In this document: one piece after another, positions 1 to 10,063 of the stretch
Position numbering within the stretch: the first letter of the stretch is position 1
Layout: the number at the start of each line of letters is the position of its first letter
From: Terriglobia bacterium
GTDB lineage: Bacteria > Acidobacteriota > Terriglobia > JAIQFV01
Length of the DNA stretch: 64,000 nt
Direction of reading: 5' to 3'
NCBI GenBank assembly: GCA_028716525.1
Contig: JAQUPQ010000004.1
Span: 1-64,000 of the forward strand
Program-made: the position numbers and the translations under genes
The notes under the pieces: model-generated
Database searches by the model: none
Seen by the model: the letters and a program-made list of their open reading frames with translations, nothing else
What the model was told of the DNA's origin: nothing

Positions 1-387
1 CAAGTTGGACATGCGCCTCGAACTTTAGCAGAAGCCTCACTCCTGTTCAAGATGTGGTGTTGTCGTGGATCAAGCTTGGACTCACCTCGCAACAGTTCTG
101 GAAGCGCCCGCGAAAATCAAAAAGCACCCGGCTCGCATTTCGGCCGGAATGGTTTTTCAAAAGGCGCATCGACAATTCGGTCATTGATAGAAACGATCAT
201 CGGTCCGCTCTGTGGCACCCCGTGGAAAAGAAAGATTTCTCCGGAGGGGGGTGTTGCGAACTTCATTATAGGCTTCGGGTGACTTCTATTTGTTGAGCGA
301 CTGAACCGGGAGCCAACCATATCTGGGGCCCAGGTCCGACCGGCCGCCAGGTGAGCCTCTTTCCACAATCCAAGTGCAAGATTTTCC

Positions 388-417
388 TTGACATTACGAA
401 GTGGCCTTACGTATAGT
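388..417 (+). promoter_or_regulatory. Predicted sigma70 promoter of the dcw cluster: TTGACA-N18-TATAGT
   Basis: TTGACA at 388-393 and TATAGT at 412-417, about 115 bp upstream of the mraZ ATG. Confidence 0.7.
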
Positions 418-421
418 GCAG

Positions 422-461
422 GTGGTCAAAAGTGGAGAGAAGTAGAGTTTTGTAGACTAGT
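422..461 (+). promoter_or_regulatory. Predicted MraZ-binding repeat array, four GTRG units with 10-bp period
   Basis: GTGGTCAAAA GTGGAGAGAA GTAGAGTTTT GTAGACTAGT; units start at 422, 432, 442 and 452, directly after the -10 box. Confidence 0.6.
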
Positions 462-533
462 TGCCTCATCTTTGAGTCTGTTCTTCTCAGGGTTTCACAA
501 AGTTTTAAAAATCTGATCTTTCTGTAGGGTTGC

Positions 534-974
534 ATGCTGCGCGGAAACTATCTGGCGACAGTTGACGGGAAAGGCCGCTTGAAGATCCCGACCGCTTTCC
601 GCTCGGTCATGGTCGAAGAGTTTGGCGATGAATTTTATGTCACCAGCATGAACGGCGACTTCGTGCGCATTTATCCCATGCCGGAATGGACCAAGATTGA
701 AGAGAAGCTGGCTCGACTTCCATCCTTCAATGCCACCAAGAAAAAATTCTTGAATCGAACCAATTACTTTGGACACGTCGTTCGCATGGACAACCAGGGA
801 CGTGTCCTGATCCCGCCTCATCTGCGGGACAGTGCCCAAATGAAAGGTGATGTAGCGGTGCTAGGCCAGTTGACGTACCTGGACGTGTGGAACAACGAGC
901 GGTTCACGAAGGATATCAAGAGCAATCCGCTGACCGCCGAGGACGAGAAGATTCTCGATGAGTTGGGTATCTGA
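534..974 (+). CDS. mraZ: Transcriptional regulator MraZ
   Basis: MLRGNYLATVDGKGRLKIPTAFR, typical MraZ/AbrB-like double domain; first gene of the dcw cluster. Confidence 0.95.
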   Translation: MLRGNYLATVDGKGRLKIPTAFRSVMVEEFGDEFYVTSMNGDFVRIYPMPEWTKIEEKLARLPSFNATKKKFLNRTNYFGHVVRMDNQGRVLIPPHLRDSAQMKGDVAVLGQLTYLDVWNNERFTKDIKSNPLTAEDEKILDELGI

Positions 975-1902
975 TTCCTCGGAGGTTCCGCATCGCCCGG
1001 TTTTGGTTGAGGAGGTTTTGCGGTATCTGGTGTGGCGGGATGACGGATTGTATGTGGATGCGACGGTAGGGGCGGGAGGCCATGCCGAAGCGATTCTCAG
1101 AAGTCATCCCCAGGCCCGGGTTTTGGGAATTGACGCCGATGCCTCAGCCGTAGATCTGGCCCGGCAGCGGCTTCAGGGTTTTGGAAGTCGGTTTGAAGCG
1201 GTTCATTCCAATTTTCGAGAATTGAACACCGTGCTCAAAGAACGAGATCTCTCCTGGGTGGATGGCATTCTGGCGGATCTGGGCGTTTCTTCCATGCAGC
1301 TCGACGAGGGCGAGCGGGGTTTCAGTTTTACGCAAGACGGACCCCTGGATATGCGGATGGACACCCAAGCCGCGACCTCAGCCGCCGAGATCGTCAATCA
1401 ACTCTCGGAACAAGCCCTGGCCGATTTGATTTTCAAATACGGCGAGGAGCGGTATTCGCGCCGCATTGCACGTGCCATTGTCTCCGGCCGTCCGATCACG
1501 ACCACACGCCGGCTGGCGGAAGTCATCGCGCGATGTTTTCCACGCGCCCGGAAATATCCCATTCACCCCGCCACGCGGACTTTTCAAGCCCTGCGCATTG
1601 AAGTGAATGACGAACTGGATGTGCTGACGGATTTTCTGGATCACATACCCGACTGGCTGCCCGCGCAGGGTCGCGCCGTCCTCATCAGCTTTCATTCTCT
1701 GGAAGACCGTCTGGTCAAGCAGGCCATGCGCGAATGGCAGCGGCGGGAACTGGCGAGAATTCTGACCAAGCATGTGGTGGTAGCCGGTGAAACGGAGCGG
1801 AGACAAAATCGGCGCAGTCGAAGTGCCAAGTTGAGAGCGGCGGAACGATTGGCCGCCGTTGATGCCGACGATTCAAAACATCAGCGCCCCCGGGAGGAGT
1901 AG
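958..1902 (+). CDS. rsmH: 16S rRNA (cytosine1402-N4)-methyltransferase RsmH
   Basis: HRPVLVEEVLRYL, VDATVGAGGHAEAIL, GILADLGVSSMQLD, SFHSLEDRLVK motifs; overlaps mraZ. Confidence 0.96.
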   Translation: MSWVSDSSEVPHRPVLVEEVLRYLVWRDDGLYVDATVGAGGHAEAILRSHPQARVLGIDADASAVDLARQRLQGFGSRFEAVHSNFRELNTVLKERDLSWVDGILADLGVSSMQLDEGERGFSFTQDGPLDMRMDTQAATSAAEIVNQLSEQALADLIFKYGEERYSRRIARAIVSGRPITTTRRLAEVIARCFPRARKYPIHPATRTFQALRIEVNDELDVLTDFLDHIPDWLPAQGRAVLISFHSLEDRLVKQAMREWQRRELARILTKHVVVAGETERRQNRRSRSAKLRAAERLAAVDADDSKHQRPREE

Positions 1903-1904
1903 AC

Positions 1905-2321
1905 ATGAACGATATCTTTTTCCTGAAGCAAGTCGACAATTCCTGTATTCGAAAGGAAATCGATCACGCCTGGATTGCTCGATTTGGCACTTGTTTAGCG
2001 CTGATTTCGCTGTTTGTGGGAGCGCTGCTGGCCCAGGAGTGGGAGCGCGTTCAGATCCGTGAAATGGGGTATCAGATGGAACGCGTGCGCGCCGAGTGCG
2101 ACGAAATCCAAGGGCAGAATCATCTGCTGCAGGTGGAACGGGCTTCGTTGCGCAGCCCTCAACGGATCGATCAAATCGCCCGCAATGATCTCGGCATGAC
2201 CCCCACGTCGGCTCGGCAGGTCATGATGTTGGACGCGGGCTCGGCGGCGGATCAGCCGGTGATGGCGCAGGCTCAGGCCACCCCACCCGTCCTTACCTCC
2301 AAGTCGCACGTGTCGGAATGA
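1905..2321 (+). CDS. ftsL: FtsL-like cell division protein
   Basis: Small protein with one TM segment followed by a coiled coil; position between rsmH and ftsI. Confidence 0.7.
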   Translation: MNDIFFLKQVDNSCIRKEIDHAWIARFGTCLALISLFVGALLAQEWERVQIREMGYQMERVRAECDEIQGQNHLLQVERASLRSPQRIDQIARNDLGMTPTSARQVMMLDAGSAADQPVMAQAQATPPVLTSKSHVSE

Positions 2322-2379
2322 TTTGTGCATTTGACGGATTCTCCCAGTACTCCGCTTCCACCCGGGTTGAGGCACCTTC

Positions 2380-4476
2380 ATGTCGTCGGCCTTACGAAAA
2401 TCTGCCCAGAACCGCATCCTGATTCTCTCCCTCAGCCTCTTTTTCTGGATGGCGGTCATTGTGATCCGCCTCGTGGTCTTGCAGGTGCTCCAGCATGCCG
2501 AGTTGCTTGACCGTGCCCTCCGTCAACAACAGCAAATTGTCAATATTGTTCCCCATCGCGGTGGGATCTTCGATCGCAACAACAACGATCTGGCCATGAG
2601 TGTGGATGTGGATTCCCTGGCCGCCTGGGGAAGCCAGATCAAAAATCCCGCCGCCGTTTCACAGGCGCTCGCCCCCATTCTCAAAATGGACAGCCGGGAG
2701 ATCGAATCTCGATTGGCCTCCGCCCGGGGTTTTGTGTGGATCAAAAGAAAACTGGATCAGCCGGAGGCGGAAGCCGTTCGTGCCCTGAACCTGAAAGGCC
2801 TCGAGTTCATCAAAGAAAGCCGCCGATATTATCCCAAAAGGGAATTGGCGGCCCAGGTGTTGGGATACGTGGGTATGGATAACGAGGGTTTGGGCGGAGT
2901 GGAGTACTTCTACGACAACAAGATTAAAGGCTCACCGGGGCACTATTTCGTTCAAGTGGACGCTCATCGGCACCGTTATGCCCGCCAGGAACCCGGCCGC
3001 TCCACCGGCGACGAAACCGTCCTTACGTTGGATGAACGTATCCAGTACATCACCGAAAATGCCTTGAAGGAGGCTATGGAGAAAACCCAGGCCGAAGCCG
3101 GCACCGCCATCGTGATGAATCCGCATACCGGTGAAATCCTGGCGTTGGCCAATGCCCCCGATTTCAATCCCAACAGCTACAAGCTTTTTGATCCGGATTC
3201 CTGGAAAGATCGCGCTGTTCAATCCATCTACGAGCCCGGCTCGACTTTCAAGATCATCACGGTGGCCGCGGCGCTGGAAGAAGGATTGACGAATCCCGAC
3301 GAGGTTGTGGATTGCCAGATGGGAAGCATTGTCCTGGCCGGGCACACCATCCACGATCACGAGCGGCTGGGAATGTTGACGGTGAGCCAGATCATTTCCA
3401 AATCCAGTGACGTGGGGGCCATTAAATTGGGACTGCGGCTCGGAGACGATCGCTTTTATAAGTACATCCGCGCTTTCGGTTTCGGCAGTCTGACCGGAAT
3501 CGATCTCCCCGGAGAAGTGCGCGGCATAGCCCGGGATCCCAGCCAGTGGTCCAAAATTTCTATCGGAGCGCTTTCGATGGGTCAGGAAGTGGGTGTAACT
3601 CCCATTCAGATCCTCCGGGCCGTAGCGACCATTGCCAACGACGGGGTGGCGGTGCGGCCCTTTATTACCCGGGAGATTCGCGACTTCAACGGCCACGTGG
3701 TGGTTGCCAACGCGCCGCAATTCAAGCGCGTGGTCAGCGCCCGTACGGCGGTGTCCATGAAGAAAATGCTGGAGGGAGTTGTTTTGTACGGGACCGGCCG
3801 GAACGCCAAACTGGATGGTTATACCGCCGCCGGTAAAACCGGGACCGCCCAGAAAACCGATCCCCAAACCGGTCGTTACTATCACGACAAGTATGTGGCG
3901 TCCTTTGTAGGTTTCACGCCCGTCAACAATCCTGAGATCGCGCTCATGGTGGTTTTGGATTCTCCCAAGGGTTACTTGCACCAAGGGGGACAAGTGGCGG
4001 CGCCGGCATGGAAATTGATCGCCGAGCAGACGCTCCGATATCTCAACGTCCCGCCGGAGCTCCCATTAATGGAAGTGGCGAAGAAAGTCAAAGCTCCCGC
4101 GCCGGAAGACACCGTCTCTGATTTTGAATCAAACGATCTCTCCGCCCAATCGGGCGGCCAGGATGTCCTCCTGGCGGTACCCGCTCCCGATTTTCATGTT
4201 CAACCTGCCGCCCACTATCCGGCATCCAACTCAGGTGACACCCGGGTTGAGGATGTCAAGACCTTCCAGGCGACAGCCAATACCGTGACCGTGCCGAGCT
4301 TGATTGGAAAGTCTCTCCGCGAAGCCGCTGTGGAATGCCGCGAGGTGGGAATAGCCCTGGAAGTGGAAGGATCCGGTTTCGTCGTTGCCCAGAATCCGTC
4401 ACCCGGCGCTCTCGTCCCCCCACAATCCAAAGTCATGGCCAAATTTGCGCGCCATTATGAAAAGGGGACGCTGTAG
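2380..4476 (+). CDS. ftsI: FtsI/SpoVD-type penicillin-binding protein with C-terminal PASTA domain
   Basis: YEPGSTFKI (SxxK), KTGTAQK (KTG), PBP dimer region, C-terminal VPSLIGKSLREAAVECREVGI PASTA-like repeat. Confidence 0.93.
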   Translation: MSSALRKSAQNRILILSLSLFFWMAVIVIRLVVLQVLQHAELLDRALRQQQQIVNIVPHRGGIFDRNNNDLAMSVDVDSLAAWGSQIKNPAAVSQALAPILKMDSREIESRLASARGFVWIKRKLDQPEAEAVRALNLKGLEFIKESRRYYPKRELAAQVLGYVGMDNEGLGGVEYFYDNKIKGSPGHYFVQVDAHRHRYARQEPGRSTGDETVLTLDERIQYITENALKEAMEKTQAEAGTAIVMNPHTGEILALANAPDFNPNSYKLFDPDSWKDRAVQSIYEPGSTFKIITVAAALEEGLTNPDEVVDCQMGSIVLAGHTIHDHERLGMLTVSQIISKSSDVGAIKLGLRLGDDRFYKYIRAFGFGSLTGIDLPGEVRGIARDPSQWSKISIGALSMGQEVGVTPIQILRAVATIANDGVAVRPFITREIRDFNGHVVVANAPQFKRVVSARTAVSMKKMLEGVVLYGTGRNAKLDGYTAAGKTGTAQKTDPQTGRYYHDKYVASFVGFTPVNNPEIALMVVLDSPKGYLHQGGQVAAPAWKLIAEQTLRYLNVPPELPLMEVAKKVKAPAPEDTVSDFESNDLSAQSGGQDVLLAVPAPDFHVQPAAHYPASNSGDTRVEDVKTFQATANTVTVPSLIGKSLREAAVECREVGIALEVEGSGFVVAQNPSPGALVPPQSKVMAKFARHYEKGTL

Positions 4477-4564
4477 GGATGCAGAAAAGGGATTCGGCGG
4501 CGATGTTCTCATAGCAATCCCAGCGCCGCGTGGTCACGAACGCGCTATATAACCCTGGAAAAGG

Positions 4565-6061
4565 ATGCCAAGGAAATCGCTAAAGGAACTGTGTGGAATC
4601 CTCGAGCCCCTCGAAATAGTAGGCAGGGCTGAGAACCTCATCTCGAATCTTTCCTGCGATTCCCGGCGCGTCGAGAAAGATTGTCTTTTTTTTGCACTGC
4701 AGGGAGGAAAACTGGACGGGAATCAATTTATACCGCGGGCCGTCGCCGCCGGTGCTGTGGCGGTGGTGACGGAGCGGGGAAACGCTCCCGTGCCGCCCGG
4801 TGTTTCTTCAATACTGGTTGAGAATGCCCGAGCGGCGTTGGCCGCCGCCAGCACCGCTTTTTACGACCATCCCACGCGGTCGATGCAGGTCATCGGGATT
4901 ACCGGAACCAATGGAAAAACGACGACCGCCTACCTGGTGCATTCGATCTTGCAGGCGGCCGGGCGGAGTGGCGGCCTTTTTGGAACGGTGGAGTATCGGA
5001 TTGGGGATCGCGTGGTGCCGGCAACCAACACCACGCCGGAATCACTTGACCTTCAAATGTTTTTCGACGAATTGCGGAGGAATGGCCGGCAACATGTCGT
5101 GATGGAAGTTTCATCGCACGCCCTGGAAATGCATCGCGTGGACTATTGCCGTTTTGCTTTGGGTGTCTTCACGAATTTGACGCGCGATCACCTGGATTTT
5201 CACCACACCATGGACAATTACTTTGCCGCGAAACGAAAACTCTTTGAGGGTTTGAAGGCCGATCCGCCGGAGTGGGCCATTCTAAACATCGATGACCCAT
5301 ACGGCGCCCGGCTGCACCGGGAATTGTCCCTGCGGAAATTGACCTATGGATTCGGCGATCGCGCCGAGGTGCGGGCCACTCGCATTCACTATTCTTTTGA
5401 GGGAGTTCGTTTCACGGCGTTGACACCGCAGGGGGAGCTGGCCGTCGAGTCCCCACTGGTGGGACCGCCCAATGTGTACAACATTCTCGCCGCGATCGCA
5501 GCGGCTGAAGCTCAGGACATCGACATGCCGACCATTCAAACTGGAATTAAGAATCTTAGATACGTGCCGGGCCGTTTCGAGAGAGTGGACTGCGGCCAGC
5601 CCTTTGCCGTGGTGGTGGATTACGCCCATACGGACGATGCTCTTAAAAACGTCATCACCGCGGCCCGAAAACTGACCAAGAGAAAGATCATCACGGTCTT
5701 TGGCTGCGGCGGAGACCGCGACCGCGCCAAGCGCCCATTAATGGGTGAGGTGGCCGGTCGACTGAGCGATCTCATCATTCTGACTTCGGACAATCCGCGC
5801 ACTGAGGAACCGCTGCGCATCATTGCCGACACCGTGGTGGGGCTTCAAAAGGCGACCGATCAATACGTCGTGGAGCCCGATCGGGCCAAGGCAATTCGCC
5901 GGGCCCTGGAGGCGGCTCATGAAGGCGATATCGTATTGCTGGCCGGCAAAGGTCATGAGACGTATCAGGTGGTAGGGGATCGCATCCTGCCGTTCAACGA
6001 TCGCGAGGTGGCGCGCGAAATCCTGGTTGAACTCGGCTATGATGCCCACGTATGCAACTAA
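4565..6061 (+). CDS. murE: UDP-MurNAc-tripeptide synthetase MurE (DAP-type DNPR motif)
   Basis: GITGTNGKTTTAYLV P-loop, VVDYAHTDDALKNVI, TSDNPRTEEP. Confidence 0.96.
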   Translation: MPRKSLKELCGILEPLEIVGRAENLISNLSCDSRRVEKDCLFFALQGGKLDGNQFIPRAVAAGAVAVVTERGNAPVPPGVSSILVENARAALAAASTAFYDHPTRSMQVIGITGTNGKTTTAYLVHSILQAAGRSGGLFGTVEYRIGDRVVPATNTTPESLDLQMFFDELRRNGRQHVVMEVSSHALEMHRVDYCRFALGVFTNLTRDHLDFHHTMDNYFAAKRKLFEGLKADPPEWAILNIDDPYGARLHRELSLRKLTYGFGDRAEVRATRIHYSFEGVRFTALTPQGELAVESPLVGPPNVYNILAAIAAAEAQDIDMPTIQTGIKNLRYVPGRFERVDCGQPFAVVVDYAHTDDALKNVITAARKLTKRKIITVFGCGGDRDRAKRPLMGEVAGRLSDLIILTSDNPRTEEPLRIIADTVVGLQKATDQYVVEPDRAKAIRRALEAAHEGDIVLLAGKGHETYQVVGDRILPFNDREVAREILVELGYDAHVCN

Positions 6062-7488
6062 CGCTGCGCGAGATTGCAGAAGTCCTGAGGCCCGCAGCGG
6101 GACAGGTGTTGGAGGAAACGCTTGATACCAACGCTGTGACCTCCGGATATTCCATTGATTCACGATCTCTGCGACCTGGAAATTTATTTTTCGCCATTCC
6201 GGGACCGCGATTCGATGGTCATGAATTTGTCCGCGAGGCCTTGGAACGGGGAGCCTGCGGCGCCGTGGTCAATGCCGTCTGGGCCCGGCAACAGGCGCCC
6301 CTGGCAGGCCACACATCGCAACGCAATTGGATTGAAGTTCAAGACACGGTTGCGGCGCTCCAGTCTCTCGGCCACCAGGTGCGCACCTGGTGGGGCGGTA
6401 CGGTGATTGCCGTGACCGGTAGCGCCGGCAAAACGACCACCAAAGAAATTTGCGCCCAGGTGCTGTCCTCAAAATACCGGGTCTACAAATCGGAGGGGAA
6501 TCTCAACAACTTATTCGGCGTTCCCCTGACTCTTCTGCGGCTGGAGACGGGCGCTGAGGCCGCCGTGGTGGAGCTGGCCATGTCGGCCCGCGGGGAAATT
6601 CGGACCCTGGCGCGGCTGGCCGCCCCTGACGTGGGTGTGGTCACAAACGTCAATCCGGTGCATCTCGAATTTTTTTCGTCCATTGACGATATTGGCCTGG
6701 CCAAGCGCGAGCTCGTTGAGGAATTGGACAGCCATGCCTTGGCCGTCCTGAACGGTGATGACGCGCGCGTCGCCGCGTTTCGAGAACACACGGCGGCGCA
6801 GGTGATCCACTTTGGCGAAAAACCCGGCGCCGATTTGCAAATCCGCAATATCCAATCCTCCCCTGGAGGCGGATCCGAGTTTGAAGTTGTATGGAAATCC
6901 CATTCGGCCTTTTCGTGCCGGCTGCCGCTGATAGGACAGCACAATATTTACAATGCGGCCGCGGCCATCGCCGTGGGGCTTCACATGGACGTTGACCCGC
7001 CGCTCATTCAAAAGGCGCTTGAAAGCATTCGCCCGGCGCCCATGCGGGGAGAACTGTTAAAGCTGACGGGCGGAATTACAGTGATCAATGACACCTATAA
7101 TTCCAATCCCCGCGCGCTGTCCGAAGTGGTGACCACACTTTCGAAAATGCCCGGTTTCAAGCGCAAGCTGGTGGTCGCGGGAGAGATGTTGGAACTGGGT
7201 AAAGAATCGCGCCACTGGCACCATGAATGCGGACGGGAAATGGCGAAATCCGGAATTGATTTTTTGCTGGCTGTCCAAGGCGATGCTGAAGCCATGGCCG
7301 AAGGGGCGCGGGAAGCCGGCATGAAATCGGATCGGGTTCAATTCGTCAAGAACTCCGATGAGGCGGGAACCCATATTTGTCGCCTCGCCAACCGCGGCGA
7401 TTTGATCCTGTTCAAAGGCTCGCGCGGGGTTAAAATGGAACGGGCGCTGGAAGCCTTGCGCCAAAAATTCCCTTTGGAAGTTTCCTGA
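6052..7488 (+). CDS. murF: UDP-MurNAc-tripeptide--D-Ala-D-Ala ligase MurF
   Basis: AVTGSAGKTTTKEI, NDTYNSNPRALSE; dcw position. Confidence 0.95.
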   Translation: MQLTLREIAEVLRPAAGQVLEETLDTNAVTSGYSIDSRSLRPGNLFFAIPGPRFDGHEFVREALERGACGAVVNAVWARQQAPLAGHTSQRNWIEVQDTVAALQSLGHQVRTWWGGTVIAVTGSAGKTTTKEICAQVLSSKYRVYKSEGNLNNLFGVPLTLLRLETGAEAAVVELAMSARGEIRTLARLAAPDVGVVTNVNPVHLEFFSSIDDIGLAKRELVEELDSHALAVLNGDDARVAAFREHTAAQVIHFGEKPGADLQIRNIQSSPGGGSEFEVVWKSHSAFSCRLPLIGQHNIYNAAAAIAVGLHMDVDPPLIQKALESIRPAPMRGELLKLTGGITVINDTYNSNPRALSEVVTTLSKMPGFKRKLVVAGEMLELGKESRHWHHECGREMAKSGIDFLLAVQGDAEAMAEGAREAGMKSDRVQFVKNSDEAGTHICRLANRGDLILFKGSRGVKMERALEALRQKFPLEVS

Positions 7489-8618
7489 TGCTCTATTGGT
7501 TATTTACATCCTGGCAGCATTATTTCAGCCCGTTTCGTGTTTTTCGATACATTACATTCCGAACGGCCTACGCTTCGTTAACGGCCCTATTAATTGCCCT
7601 GCTGCTGGGCCCGTGGCTGATTCGCCGTTTGCGGGAATACCAGATCGGCCAGCAAATTCGCGACGATGGGCCGCAATCGCACCTGGCCAAAGCCGGAACA
7701 CCCACCATGGGCGGAATTCTGGTTGTCGTGTCGATCGTCCTGCCCACACTGTTGTGGGGCGATTTGCGCAATCGCTTCATCTGGATGGCAGTGTTCGCAA
7801 CGCTGGCTTTCGGCACCATCGGCTTGTTTGATGATCTCGCCAAGGTGGCGAAGAAAAAATCGTTGGGATTGACAGGACGACAGAAATTGATTTTCCAAAC
7901 GCTCACAGCTTTGGTCATCGCCGGCCTGTTGATTCATCTGGCGCATGAAAAACTCTATTCTACGAATTTGATCGTCCCATTTTTCAAACAGTTCAACCCG
8001 GATTTAACGGTGCACGCTTGGATGAAGACCTGGTGGATGAGCCCCTTGGCGTATATCCCGTTCGCGGCGTTCGTCGCAATCGTGATTGTGGGATCGTCCA
8101 ATGCCGTCAACCTGACCGATGGATTGGATGGTTTGGCCATCGGGTCGGTTCTCATCGCCGCCACCGCACTGACGGTTTTGACCTACGTCTCCGGGCACGC
8201 CAAGTTTGCGGAATATCTGGACATTCAAAATCTCCCGCGTGTGGGAGAGGTGACGGTATTTTGTGGTGCCATGGTCGGGGCTTCGCTGGGATTCCTTTGG
8301 TACAACTGTTTTCCCGCGGCCGTGTTCATGGGCGATGTGGGGTCGTTGGCGCTGGGCGGGGCCATCGGCACGGTGGGCGTCATCATCAAGCAGGAAATCC
8401 TGCTGCTTTCCATCGGCGGGATCTTCGTGATCGAGGCCTTGTCGGTCATGATTCAAGTCTTGTCGTTCAAACTCACCGGCAAGCGCGTCTTCCGGATGGC
8501 GCCGATTCATCATCATTTCGAATTGATCGGCTGGAAGGAGCCGCAGGTCATCATTCGGTTCTGGATTGCGGCCCTGATTTTTGCGCTTTTCAGTTTGACC
8601 ACCTTGAAGTTGCGGTAA
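7488..8618 (+). CDS. mraY: Phospho-MurNAc-pentapeptide transferase MraY
   Basis: GTPTMGGILVV, NLTDGLDGLAIGS, FMGDVGSLALGG, APIHHHFELIGWKEPQVIIRFWI. Confidence 0.97.
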   Translation: MLYWLFTSWQHYFSPFRVFRYITFRTAYASLTALLIALLLGPWLIRRLREYQIGQQIRDDGPQSHLAKAGTPTMGGILVVVSIVLPTLLWGDLRNRFIWMAVFATLAFGTIGLFDDLAKVAKKKSLGLTGRQKLIFQTLTALVIAGLLIHLAHEKLYSTNLIVPFFKQFNPDLTVHAWMKTWWMSPLAYIPFAAFVAIVIVGSSNAVNLTDGLDGLAIGSVLIAATALTVLTYVSGHAKFAEYLDIQNLPRVGEVTVFCGAMVGASLGFLWYNCFPAAVFMGDVGSLALGGAIGTVGVIIKQEILLLSIGGIFVIEALSVMIQVLSFKLTGKRVFRMAPIHHHFELIGWKEPQVIIRFWIAALIFALFSLTTLKLR

Positions 8619-8641
8619 AGAGAAAGGTGAGGGGGACGGAA

Positions 8642-10042
8642 TTGGCGACGCGCAGTTCGACCTTAAATCCGCTGGATCAGGCGGCGCTGAACAAACGGCG
8701 GGTGTTGATTGTCGGTTTGAAGCGCAGTGGAGTAGCCGCGGCGCGCTTTTGCGCCGAGCGCGGTGCGAAGGTAACAGTCTCCGATTCCGCCGCACGCTCC
8801 CTCCTCCAGCCGGAGGTGGATTCTCTGAAAGATCTCCCGGTGGATTTTGACTTGGAATCTCACACGCCGAAACAATTTCTTGAAGCTGAAACCATTGTGG
8901 TCAGCCCGGGCGTTCCTTTGAGCCTCGCTCCCATTCAAGCCGCCTTGGAGAAGGGCATAGAAGTGATCAGCGAAATTGAATTGGCTTCGCGTTTTTTGAA
9001 AGGAAGCATTGTCGCCATTACCGGCTCCAATGGAAAAACCACCACGACCGCGTTGATGGGCGAGGTCCTGAAGGCCGCAGGTTTTTCCTGTCTGGTGGGC
9101 GGAAACATCGGAACGCCGTTGATTTCCTTGGTGGACAGATCCACCGACGAAACCGTAACCGTCGTCGAGGCCAGCAGTTTTCAGCTGGAGGCCATTCCTA
9201 CGTTTCGACCGTTTGTGGGCGTTGTCCTCAATGTGACTCCGGATCATTTGGACCGCTATTCCAGTTTTGAGGAGTACGCCTCTTTCAAGAAAGCGCTCTT
9301 CAAGAATCAAACCCGAGAAGATTGGGCCGTTCTGAATGCCGATGATCCCGTGACAGCAGGCTTTTCGAAGGATTTAAAAAGCCGCTTATGGTGGTTTTCG
9401 ACCCGATCGAAACTGTCGGAGGGCTGCTGTTTTTATGACAATCAAGTGATGGTGATGCGTGAGGGTCGAGCCATTCCGATTATTACCCGTGAACGCATTC
9501 CGCTTCTGGGAATGCATAATGTGGAGAATTGTCTGGCGGTCGTCTCGATGGCGGCTCTTCTCGGCGCGGATTTCAGAAGTGTGGAAACGGCCATCTCCGA
9601 ATTCACCGGAGTGGAACATCGCTTGGAACGCGTCGCCGAAATTCGTGGAGTTCGTTACTACAACGATTCTAAAGCCACCAACGTGGATTCCACCATCAAA
9701 GCCCTGGAGTCGTTCGACGGGAATGTCATTTTGATCCTGGGCGGAAAAGACAAGGGCAGCGACTACACCAAGATGTCGACTCTCCTGCAACAAAAAGTCA
9801 AGGAAGTCCTGTTGATTGGAGCAGCGGCGGAAAAGATCGAACGACAGCTCTCCGGAGTCCTTCCCCTGCAGGCCTGCGGAACGCTGGAGAAGGCCGTGAA
9901 TCAAGCCTGGTCCAAAGCCGCGCCCGGCGACACGGTGCTGTTGGCTCCGGCATGCGCCAGTTATGATCAGTTTGAGAATTACGAGCAGCGCGGTCGGCGA
10001 TTCAAAGAGTTGGTGCAGTCTCTTTCAAAACACCAACAATGA
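8642..10042 (+). CDS. murD: UDP-MurNAc-L-alanine--D-glutamate ligase MurD
   Basis: AITGSNGKTTTTALMGEVL, YYNDSKATNVDSTIKAL; TTG start at 8642 behind a purine-rich SD, not the 8018 start of the ORF track. Confidence 0.92.
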   Translation: MATRSSTLNPLDQAALNKRRVLIVGLKRSGVAAARFCAERGAKVTVSDSAARSLLQPEVDSLKDLPVDFDLESHTPKQFLEAETIVVSPGVPLSLAPIQAALEKGIEVISEIELASRFLKGSIVAITGSNGKTTTTALMGEVLKAAGFSCLVGGNIGTPLISLVDRSTDETVTVVEASSFQLEAIPTFRPFVGVVLNVTPDHLDRYSSFEEYASFKKALFKNQTREDWAVLNADDPVTAGFSKDLKSRLWWFSTRSKLSEGCCFYDNQVMVMREGRAIPIITRERIPLLGMHNVENCLAVVSMAALLGADFRSVETAISEFTGVEHRLERVAEIRGVRYYNDSKATNVDSTIKALESFDGNVILILGGKDKGSDYTKMSTLLQQKVKEVLLIGAAAEKIERQLSGVLPLQACGTLEKAVNQAWSKAAPGDTVLLAPACASYDQFENYEQRGRRFKELVQSLSKHQQ

Positions 10043-10063
10043 GTGGGAGGAATTGAAGCCGTT

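Noticed and set aside
52-368. Small overlapping ORFs in the first 370 bp
   Set aside because: No family recognised and conflicting frames; could be eroded or non-coding sequence, cannot be supported.
2932-3993. 353-aa open frame antisense to ftsI
   Set aside because: Same shadow effect; the sense strand has all PBP motifs.
8018-8641. Long N-terminal extension of the murD ORF overlapping mraY out of frame
   Set aside because: MurD homology starts at about 8642 with a TTG and SD; upstream part is out-of-frame mraY sequence.
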